Source: Nephromyces sp. MM_2019
Taxonomy: Eukaryota; Apicomplexa; Aconoidasida; Nephromycida
Reading direction: 5' to 3'
Length of the DNA: 10,177 bases
NCBI GenBank assembly: GCA_015657535.1
Contig: JADHZB010000129.1
Coordinates: 1 to 10,177, forward strand
This document shows positions 1-7,420 of this stretch, piece after piece. Below the pieces are notes generated by a model. It was not told where the DNA came from and searched no databases. It saw nothing but the letters and a program-made list of their open reading frames with translations. The translations under genes and the position numbers were made by a program. How positions within the stretch are numbered: the first letter of the stretch is position 1; each line of letters starts with the position of its first letter.

Positions 1-87
<87 letters not shown>
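1..87 (-). other. Start of intron 3, made of (TG)n in the sense strand
   Basis: The frame reads FRCVCVCV if carried on past position 88, which cannot be an EF-hand. CAG|GTGTGT at 90-82 is an acceptable donor and cuts right after GKGKF in the third calcium loop. The visible intron is pure dinucleotide repeat to the window edge. The rest of the EF-hand domain must lie on an exon to the left. Confidence 0.7.
1..87. repeat. (CA)n microsatellite at the left edge
   Basis: There are forty-three uninterrupted CA units plus one base. The tract continues beyond the window and its right edge forms the 5' splice site of the minus-strand gene. Confidence 0.98.
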
Positions 88-89
<2 letters not shown>

Positions 90-866
90 GAATTTCCCCT
101 TCCCTTTGATATCCAGAAAGTTGAAAGCAGCAAGGTAAGCTTCTTCATATGCATACTCACTCCGCTGCAAACATAGCGCCAGAAACTCAGTATAGTTAAT
201 CCTACCCCCCCTTCCCTTGAAGTCTACCGCTTGTAGAATCTCTTCTAAGAAGAAATCGTAACGCTTCTCAACTCCGCTGTTTTCTATGGCATAGCGAATC
301 TGACTCATCTCCAGCATAAAGTCCTCCCTAGTATCAACAGCAATAAAGCTGTTTCTTAGTTTTTTGATGTTGTTGTCATCCAAAACCTGCCCTATAAGAG
401 TAAGCCCTAATTGCTTTAATCTACTCAACTTTCTAAACCTACGATGTTTGGATAAATTCACTATGCATGCTTCATTTGATTCATCAGCGGAAGCGTTATA
501 CACTGCAAGTGCATCAACGTTTTTGTGTGCGTAGGTGGTGGAAGATCCTGCTCCTCCAGCCCCAGGAGAAGGGCCAGGAGCTACCACTGAAGATGTACTA
601 ACCCATCCTCCAGCTTGATGATTAGATGGTGAAACAGCTCCTCCATAGTACTGAGAAGGAAAGTAATCACTCAGAGTTGCTGAAGGGTGTATCATTGCTC
701 CAAGGCCTGAAGTAGTATAGTTTGTAAGATTAAACCATTTATGCTTTAATGCTTGCTCTGCAGTTATACGATTCTTTGGATCCATCTTCAGCAACAAACT
801 GATGAGATCTTTAGCCTCTGAAGATATCTTCTGCCACTCGCCGCCTTGAAATTCGAACTTTCCAGC
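88..866 (-). CDS. CDPK2: Exon 3: kinase C-terminus, insertion, autoinhibitory junction, EF-hands 1-3
   Basis: Codes residues 1091-1349 plus two bases (AG) of the next codon. It opens with [11 protein letters not shown] and [13 protein letters not shown] and reaches the conserved KHKW at 1131-1134, the end of the kinase fold. About 96 residues of Gly/Ser/Pro/Tyr-rich sequence follow. The typical CDPK junction then starts at F1234 ([19 protein letters not shown]). EF1 is at 1268-1279 ([12 protein letters not shown]), EF2 from 1305 ([14 protein letters not shown]) and EF3 from 1342 (DIKGKGKF, then cut). All three keep Asp at position 1 but lose other ligands. This frame is open through the left window edge because the intronic (TG)n has no stops, so the true exon end is set by the CAG|GTGTGT donor. 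The last codon would become Ser or Arg after splicing. Confidence 0.88.
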
Positions 867-1828
867 CTGAGGGGTGTGTGTTGGGTTTTTTGAAGATATT
901 TTGGTTTTGAAAAGGTGTAGATGGTGAGTTTGTGATAGGGGGTCTGTGATGGAGCTGCCTAGCAAGCAGAGATGTGCCGGTACAAGTGGAAGTGGGAAGT
1001 TAGTTGGGTTGGAATCTTGAAGAATGGAGGAAGAAGAAGAAGAAGAAGAAGAGAAAAATCATTGAAAACAGTGGGAATTATATGGGGATGATGAGGCTAA
1101 AGTTACATACAGAAGCTTGGGGGGAAGGAGATTATGCATACACAAGTGAATAGAGCTCACGATATAGTGCGTAAAAAATAAGAGGAAAGCTGATGAAGAG
1201 AAGTGAAGCATTTATAGGAAAAAGTAGAGTTGGAAAAGCTTGTGGGAATAAAGTGTCGAAATTCATCTGAAAAACCTCAAAAAAATTCAGGCAAATTGCA
1301 GAATTCAATGAATTTAGATGAAGAAGGAAGCGTGAAGAGAGAGCTTTAAACTATGCAAACCTAGTGAGTTTTATAGTCGAAAAAACATCCAAAAAACACT
1401 GATTTTCACAGAGAGCAACTTCAATAGGTACAGTAGCTTTGATTAGTTCGCACTATTTTGTGTGTGTGTGTGTGTGTGTGGGGATATTGTTTTGGTGGCA
1501 AAGCCTGTAAAAATTCATGCTTGAGAGCACGTATAAAAAAGTACGTTACTGTAAGCATATCAGCACACACAAAAATAACATATTACACGATGCAACTAAA
1601 ACGAAAAGACAATCACAGTGTGTGTGCATAATGCGTGTATTTACAGCAAAATAGGGGAAGCCAATATACAAAAAAATCCAAGAGGAAGTATAAAGTCCAT
1701 TTAAAATGGCTGCTATACGTACTATGCAACCAGACAGCACACATACACACATAATGCAACCTCACACTATCAATTGGGATTACTTAACCACAAATTACAC
1801 ACGCACACACATTATGCAGCTGTAAGTC

Positions 1829-1863
<35 letters not shown>

Positions 1864-4800
1864 CACACACATTAAAGAACCACATCCAACACACATAAAA
1901 AACAGCCACTAAACAAGCACAAACACACACACACAAAAAACAGCTATAAAATAGACACATCAAGCAATAACCAACTACGCACACACATCTACATATCCCT
2001 ACACACACACATACGTACCTACCTGCACTTTATGAAGTATTTCATGATCTGTATAAGCATTAAATGGAGGATAGCCACACAGCAAAATATACATTGTAAC
2101 CCCCAAACTCCATAGATCGCATTCTAAGCCATGATTTCCCTGAATAACTTCAGGAGAAACATAGTAAGCTGTTCCAGTTCTAGTGCGTAGAGGAGAGTTG
2201 GGAAAGCGTTGAGCAGCAAACCCAAAATCTATTAGTTTAAGAGGAGAATTCTCGTATCTATCGCGAAACAGGAAGTTTTCAGGCTTTAAATCTCTATGAG
2301 CGATGTTTTTTGAGTGGCAGTAACTGACAGCGGAAAGTATCTGCCTCATTATCCCACATGCCATCTTCTCTGACAAGAAATTTCCTCCAACTAGTCGATC
2401 AAAAAGTTCTCCACCCGCACAGTACTCCATCACTAGATATACATTTGCTGTAGAAGAGAAAGAAACGAGAGAGTGAGAGGTGGGGGGGGGGTATGCGGAA
2501 GGAGTGTACATACAGTGGAGTGGAGGAAATGAAGGGTTGAGAAGAGGGGATAGTTCGAAGGAGGAAGATTCGGGGGGGGTGTTAAGGAGTGTATGTACAG
2601 TGGAGGGGAGGAGAGAGAGGAGGTGAGGATGGGGAGGGTTTGGTCCAAGAAAGAAGAGGGGGGGTGAGTGGATATGCAGGCAGACTTGCTAGGGAGATTG
2701 GAGGTAATCTGTGGATGAGCTGCGAAGATGAGACGGGATGTAGTGGAAAGTGTGTGGAAAAGGATAGTGAGGAAACAGTGACACAAAAAAGCAGAAACAC
2801 ACACACATAAATTAAAACAATGAAGGAGAAAAAGTACTAGGAATATACGCCAAACACACACACACACATCCCAAATATTACGTGTGGGAGCGATGGTGTG
2901 TGGTAGGTGCTGCATATGATATGGTATATTGGTGTGTGTTCCGGAAACACAAGCATTGCATACACTCCAAAAACGCACGCACTCCATAAACTCCGAAAAC
3001 GCACACACGCCAAACACACACACACACACACACACAGATTCTAAATACAAACACGCTCCAAACACATGCCACACACACTAACACACTCAAAACTCACGCC
3101 ACACACAAACACCCCACACACACAACTACTTCAAGCAACCCCCCCTCGCATCAATTCAACACTCACCTGAATCTTCAAACGTCTCGTAGAGGTGAACAAT
3201 GTGTGGATGATGCATCATACTTAAGATAGAGATCTCTCGAGTTATTCTATATCTATCTGCGAGCTCTGGAGACTTTGCAATGCGTTTTACAGCCCTCAGC
3301 TCACTACAGCGAAGATCTCTCGCAACCTTCACTACCCCCCAAGCCCCCTTCCCAATGGTATTCATCACTTCAAAGTACGATGGAACCCCCCCCTGTTTCT
3401 GATGCTGATGAAACCAGTCAAACAGAGGAGGTGTACCTACACCACCTAGTGTGTGTGACGGCGACCCGCCTCCTTGAAGGGGGCTAGGAGCCCCCCCTAA
3501 GAGGTTCGAAGATGAAGCGTAGGAGGACATGTGCGGAGGGACGCCACCAATCAATCCACTACACACTAGAGCAGCTGCAGACACACTACAAGCAGTAGCG
3601 GCCGAGTGATAAGGTAAGGGAAGGGGGAGGTTCACGTTGCTACTGCAGGAAGTAAAACCTGCCATTTCATCGGGTGTTTGTATAATGAGGGAGGGGGTAT
3701 TTCCTTCAGGCAACACACCACTAGCCTGACCCCCGTATTCAGCATGGGGGGGGATATTAGACACACTTGCAACGCTGCCTAAACCCGATACTGGAGGCTT
3801 GCTATTATGTGAAAAGTGCGTGTTTTGGTGATAAAGAAGGCTTCCACCATGAAGATTGACGCTACTCCCTTCAGGAGATGTCTTGAAGTTCTTGTAAAGA
3901 GCACCACTACCATACTGAGGAAACGTCGGAGCAACTCCCGCCAGCCTGTTAGAGGCTGAAGACGAGGAATTCACAACGAGCTTAGTTACTCCAGCTCCAC
4001 CTGCTCCTCCAGCCCCCCCTCCCCCCAATATATTCACTCCTGCAAGAGAAAAGGTTTCGCTAGGGGTGGAGTTGCCTCGTATAGCCACCCAATGAGACTG
4101 GGGAAAGGAAGGATTCTGAAGACTGGGTCCCTGCAAGAGCAGTTTCTGCTGAGGCTGATTACTTCCAGAGGCATTAAAGGCTGTTGATAAGCTCTTAATC
4201 CTCTCAATACCATCGCTATTACTTGCTTTCTTCCCAGCATATATAGAGTCTATCATGTGGCCCCCGTTTCCACCTAGAAACACGGCGCTATTGTGGATGG
4301 CGTGATTTGGGGAGAGAGTATAACTCCAACCCCCTTCTGTAGGCCTTGAAACACACGCAGAGTGTAGAGTGTGGGAATCGAACCCGCCAAGACGAGATGC
4401 ACTACCTAAGATCACTCTTGAGGCGGTGCTCTTCGCAGCCCCACAGGGGGAGGAGTGGGAGGGTGAAACTCCATCCTCTACACAGTAGCTGCAAAGCTTC
4501 CCGCCACCACTGCTATTGCAGCCACCATGAATGGGTAACCCGCAGCCAACTCCACCACCAGCTCCAGAGGAAGGGTGACAAAAGCTATTCCCACTGCTGC
4601 TATGAAGAGGGACACCACAAGCTCGAGGGCCTCCAAGTTGTGCGTAGAGGTGGTTATTATCCCCCCCTCCATGTTGCTGAAGATTAGTGAGATGAGCGTT
4701 TATACTGCCCCCTGGACCCCCCCCAAGCAAGTAGCTACTCCTACTTAATACTCGATTAAACACAGAAAAGCTGCTATCTTTGGGCTTTCCAAAGCCATTC

Positions 4801-6011
4801 TGCTGGTCTAGAAGTATACTACCACTGTTATTGCTCAGGTGATTGGGAGGTATAACCCGAGAAGACCCCCCTGGATAAAACTGCTGCTGTTGAGCGAAGC
4901 GACCATCGCTACTATTGCAGCTTAAGTCGATCCCAAACTGCATCAAACCCTCATCATCCCCCCAATTAATCGTATCTAGCCTCTCAGCCAACCTCTCAGA
5001 CTCCTCCCCAGGAGATGGGCCATTATTATTCTCCCCCCCATTCCATGGTGGAGGTGGCATAATACACCCACTCATTGTGGCTCGAGGATTCGTATACATA
5101 ACCTTGAAGACGCCACTGCCACCTCCGTTTGTATCTCTAAACTCACCCACTACAATGCCCGGCTTACCAAGCCTTTGGGAGGACGGAAGAGCAGAGGGGG
5201 AGGTGTTGTCTCTCCCACCACCACCTTCTTCTTCTTCAAGCATATCTTCTGCGAGTGTGCTAGCACCACATAAAATGTTCTTACCTCCATCCTCTTTAGC
5301 ACTTTCCCATAATGACTGGGCAGCATTCATTCTACTATAGCCATTCTTAAGGCCTATATCACCCATTGAAATCAGTCCCCCTCCCCCTCTACCCCCTTTC
5401 TCAGTGTTCCAGTGGTGTGTGTTGGGGTAGAGGATTCCTTTTTTTTGGGCCTTCACACACTTCAAATCCCCTCCCTCCAACAGCTTGTTCTGGTGCATCA
5501 ACCCCCCCCCTCCTAGGCGGGGGCTGCCATTCTCATCCACACACTTTCCCCCCCATCCATTGCTTGTGGCTGCATCTAAGCCCAAAATACCACCAGGAGG
5601 TGGTAAGCCAAGGGGAGAAAGCGAGCTACACCCATCACCACCACCCAACACCTTGTTAGGCACCCCCCTAATCACCTCAAAGGTGAGCTCTTCAGACTCC
5701 TTCGTACCCCACACATTTTCTACTATACAACTCATTCCATCCTTCAGCTTTACCACCCGATTGCCTACTATAGGCTCCCACTGAATACTCCCATTAGCAA
5801 AGCGGAGGATATACTTGTATTCAAGCACCAAAGACTCATCAAAGAGCATCACTTCAGTCGACCTCCAAACAGGAAATGATTGGGGGGTGGTAGTCAGAGT
5901 AATCGCACACCTAGGGTTCCAGGAGCCAATGAGATCGTGGCTTCCAACTACGACCAGTGTGTCTCCAGGGCGAGTTATGGAGCACACACACTGCCATGAG
6001 ATCTTCAACAT
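88..6011 (-). CDS. CDPK2: CBM20-containing calcium-dependent protein kinase, CDPK2-like (3'-partial, three exons)
   Basis: Gene model: join of 6011-3167, 2447-2023 and 866-88, with further exon(s) off the left edge. It encodes at least 1349 residues. Domain order: CBM20 starch-binding domain (about 2-105), low-complexity linker (about 115-865), Ser/Thr kinase (about 879-1134), insertion (about 1136-1231), autoinhibitory junction (from F1234) and EF-hands 1-3 (third cut by the exon end). Known of the family: in Toxoplasma this architecture is CDPK2, a cytosolic kinase recruited to amylopectin by its CBM20 and needed for normal starch turnover. Kinase residues seen: Gly loop GKGAWG at 887-892, Lys909, Glu926, HRD 999-1001, DFG 1022-1024, SPE 1046-1048. 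All are intact, so activity is expected. There is no Gly2, so no N-myristoylation. Oddities are the linker, the post-kinase insertion and the degraded calcium loops. The family call is firm; orthology to CDPK2 is inferred from architecture. Confidence 0.88.
1030..1052. repeat. (GAA)n microsatellite in intron 2
   Basis: About seven GAA units on the plus strand, so TTC in the sense of the gene. It is a polypurine/polypyrimidine tract with mirror symmetry. Confidence 0.9.
1459..1480. repeat. (TG)n microsatellite in intron 2
   Basis: Eleven perfect TG units on the plus strand. It is the longest intronic tract with the opposite orientation (sense AC) to the CA tracts near the donors. Confidence 0.95.
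1742..2012. repeat. CA-rich cluster beside the exon 2 donor
   Basis: Several CA tracts, the longest at 1828-1870 with one interruption, alternate with A-rich spacers and reach within about 10 bp of the exon 2 donor. In the sense strand this is a UG-rich region immediately downstream of a 5' splice site. Confidence 0.9.
2023..2447 (-). CDS. CDPK2: Exon 2: kinase hinge, catalytic loop, activation segment
   Basis: Codes residues 949-1090 (425 bp plus one base carried from exon 1). It contains the hinge [14 protein letters not shown] with Met955 at the gatekeeper position, the catalytic loop [10 protein letters not shown] at 997-1006, DFGFAA from 1022, [10 protein letters not shown] at 1039-1048 and the αF segment DLWSLGV at 1059-1065. 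All residues needed for phosphotransfer are present. HRD and the Lys/Asn of the catalytic loop match the Ca2+/calmodulin-kinase group typical of CDPKs. It ends in GTGCAG followed by GTAGGT in phase 0. The bulky gatekeeper differs from the Gly gatekeeper known in Toxoplasma CDPK1. Confidence 0.92.
2482..2613. repeat. Spaced repeat pair with G runs in intron 1
   Basis: A G10 run (2482-2491) followed by GGAGTGTACATACAGTGGAG (2501-2520) is echoed by a G8 run (2572-2579) and GGAGTGTATGTACAGTGGAG (2586-2605). Over 28 bp the two copies (2501-2528 and 2586-2613) match at 24 positions, 85 bp apart. The 10-mers at 2505-2514 and 2590-2599 are also exact reverse complements of each other. This lies just intronic of the exon 2 acceptor. 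Confidence 0.85.
2797..3125. repeat. CA-rich degenerate minisatellite beside the exon 1 donor
   Basis: Perfect CA tracts (2854-2868, 3014-3036) are mixed with a decayed longer motif. ACTCCAAAAACGCACGC (2964-2980) recurs as ACTCCGAAAACGCACAC (2990-3006) 26 bp on, with weaker copies to about 3100. In sense orientation this is UG-rich sequence starting about 40 nt after the exon 1 donor. Confidence 0.85.
3167..6011 (-). CDS. CDPK2: Exon 1: CBM20 domain, long Gly/Ser-rich linker, kinase N-lobe
   Basis: Codes residues 1-948 plus the first base of codon 949. The start Met is the first ATG of the frame and lies directly before a complete CBM20: PGD at 15-17, GSW at 29-31, W49, YKY at 65-67, WE at 78-79 and NR at 84-85. 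W31, K66 and W78 correspond to the usual glucan-binding residues, so glucan binding is likely. From about 115 to 865 the chain is rich in Gly, Ser, Asn, Pro and His and looks disordered. It contains acidic patches (about 257-262), poly-Gln (374-377) and a Cys/His cluster (465-510). The kinase begins near Y879. The exon ends in CAG followed by GTGAGT, a textbook donor, after ETFEDS. The sense strand carries many G runs of six or more, yet the 2.8-kb frame is unbroken. Confidence 0.9.
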
Positions 6012-6684
6012 CTTTTTGCGGAAAAGGGGGGAGTAGGAATGAGTGTGTCTGTGTGTCTCTGTGTGTGTGTCTCTGTCTGTGTGTCTCTGTGTGTATGTCT
6101 CTGTCTGTGTGTCTCTGTCTGTGTGTCTCTGTGTGTGTGTCTCTGTGTGTGTGTCTCTGTGTGTGTGTCTCTGTGTGTGTGCGTGCGGAGGGGGGTATAT
6201 ATATACAAGGAAGGTGGGGAAGGGATATGGTCTGTGAGAGGATGGGGGGCAGGGGATATGGCGTGGAGTGAGAAATTACTGGTGTGTGAGAGAAAGATGA
6301 GGGATTCTGGTGTGTGGCAGGGAGATGAAAGGTTAATATATGTGTGTGAGAAAATCAGACTGAAGAGATAAGGGGTACTGGTGTGCATGCGAGAGTAGGA
6401 AGTTTGGTGTTTGTGAGAGAGGAGAAATTAACAGTTTCCAATGAGGGAAAAACCACCATATACAAGACGAATAAGAAAAAAACCTATACAGTCGTTTTTT
6501 CAACAAAAAAAGCAAGATAGCCTGTTTATCGAGTATCTATGCCCACACACACTCACGACGGCGTGTGTGAATACCCCTTATGCGTGTGTGATAAATAAAA
6601 ATCGCTCTTTTTTATGCAAACGTATGCAAATATCTATATATATCTTCTTGCTGTGCGCTTTTGTCTTGACTAAAACATGGACTT
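6012..6684. other. 5' flank / probable 5' UTR of the kinase gene, no gene seen
   Basis: This is sequence directly upstream of the start codon: the 14-bp tandem repeat, a short TA tract (6196-6204), then purine-rich and A-rich sequence with scattered TG. An upstream frame in the sense strand (6388 down to 6005) overlaps the start codon by a few bases. It is mostly repeat-encoded Thr/His/Arg/Gln and I do not regard it as a gene. No core promoter element can be assigned; apicomplexan promoters usually lack clear TATA boxes. Confidence 0.6.
6057..6182. repeat. 14-bp tandem repeat (CTCTGTGTGTGTGT) x 9
   Basis: CTCT recurs at 6057, 6071, 6085, 6099, 6113, 6127, 6141, 6155 and 6169, exactly every 14 bp. 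Unit variants are CTCTGTCTGTGTGT and CTCTGTGTGTATGT. In the sense of the kinase gene the unit is ACACACACACAGAG. It has no stop codon in any frame on either strand, which explains the long spurious frames across it. Confidence 0.96.
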
Positions 6685-6798
6685 ACACACACACACGCAC
6701 ACACACACACACACGCACACACACACACACACACGCACACACGCACACACACACACACACACACGCACACACGCACACACACGCACACACACACACAC
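6685..6798. repeat. (CA)n with CG interruptions
   Basis: A 114-bp strictly alternating purine-pyrimidine tract. A to G changes at 6697, 6715, 6735, 6743, 6765, 6773 and 6783 keep the alternation, so the whole tract has Z-DNA-forming character. A second CA tract follows at 6833-6850. Confidence 0.95.
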
Positions 6799-6951
6799 TC
6801 TTAAACACGTAAATATATACACAAACACACAAACACACACACACACACACCAAAACATTTTTCCATCAGACAGACAAAAGTATAGACTGTGAACGAGATA
6901 TAGAGTAGCGTTCGCCACCGCCTGTATAACAGGTAGTAGTATCCTTAGTAG

Positions 6952-7420
6952 GGGATCAAGGAGCAGCCTCAGCAGTCAATTCTCTATCACAAAAAAATCA
7001 ATTATGGTATGCTTGCCGTTGTGTGTAGAGTAGAAGATGAAGCTCCAGAGCATGCCGGAATATGTGGTGATTATGCAGCAAACAGCAAGAGTGGCTCTTC
7101 AAAAGGAGAAAAAAAAGACGCACACACGCACACATACAAGGTAATCCTCAAGAGTGAAGGTGTGATTAGATGATGTAGTACTGCAGTGTTTACAGTGAGA
7201 TAGAGGGAGCAACAAGAGAAACAAAAAACACTCGCACACACACCGTATGTACTTGAAGATTAATGCTGTGAACATCAAATACGTCAAAATTGCTACTTTT
7301 AAAGAGAAGGAAGCTAAAGAAGAGGAGGAGGCTGCGCAAAATATCAAAGCAAATTTGCTTCAATCTTTAGGATTAAAGCTTGAAAGGAGAAGCAACAAGC
7401 AGGCAATTTGTATATCATAG
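6952..7420 (+). other. Candidate small two-exon ORF, unrecognised
   Basis: One frame is open from 6952 to 7173 (ATG at 7009, stop 7171-7173). A second frame is open from 7199 to 7420 (ATG at 7247, stop TAG 7418-7420). A phase-0 intron from AAG|GTAATC (7141) to a weak acceptor CTTGAAG (ending 7258) would join them into a 97-residue protein if the start is 7009. The second part has a charged helical look (KEKEAKEEEEAAQNIKANLL) and ends AICIS. I recognise no family. Each frame is about 74 codons, which chance alone gives in several kilobases. The putative acceptor lacks a polypyrimidine tract. The antisense frame at 7347-7099 looks like its shadow. Confidence 0.18.

Larger units (their letters stand above)
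867..2022 (-). other. Intron 2 (1156 bp, phase 0)
   Basis: The donor is GTAGGT at 2022-2017. The acceptor is CACACCCCTCAG, ending at 867. The join KVQ|AGKFEF is contiguous CDPK sequence, so no exon is missing between. In sense orientation the donor side is packed with TG tracts (about 2012-1740). Further in there are an AC tract (sense of TG at 1459-1480) and a TTC tract (sense of GAA at 1030-1052). The acceptor tract is C/A-rich and poor in T. I see no credible ORF inside. Confidence 0.87.
2448..3166 (-). other. Intron 1 (719 bp, phase 1)
   Basis: The donor is GTGAGT at 3166-3161. The acceptor is TTTCTCTTCTACAG, ending at 2448, with a good polypyrimidine tract. Splicing rebuilds codon 949 as GCA (Ala) and restores the contiguous CDPK sequence ...[13 protein letters not shown]. 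The first third (sense) is TG-rich with degenerate repeats, and the last third is C/T-rich with two C runs and a spaced repeat pair. ORFs inside, on either strand, are low-complexity and not convincing. Confidence 0.88.

Noticed and set aside
1..88. Reading exon 3 on into the microsatellite as a Cys-Val repeat tail
   Set aside because: It would destroy the third EF loop halfway. A donor exists exactly at the junction.
2017..2022. Alternative exon 2 donor four bases downstream (GTACGT)
   Set aside because: It would add four bases and break phase with exon 3, whereas GTAGGT joins KVQ to AGKF in frame.
4915..5340. Plus-strand frames opposite exon 1 (also near 3275-3487, 4346-4687, 5366-5784)
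   Set aside because: Antisense shadows of the Gly-rich linker. The minus frame carries recognisable CBM20 and kinase domains.
6005..6011. N-terminal myristoylation of the kinase
   Set aside because: Residue 2 is Leu, not Gly, and the CBM20 starts immediately.
6196..6204. TATA box for the kinase gene
   Set aside because: It is a short TA tract in repeat-rich DNA. Apicomplexan promoters seldom use a clear TATA box and the distance to any transcription start is unknown.
6005..6388. 127-codon minus-strand frame overlapping the kinase start
   Set aside because: Mostly encoded by the 14-bp repeat, which is open in every frame. It is kept only as a possible upstream frame in the leader.
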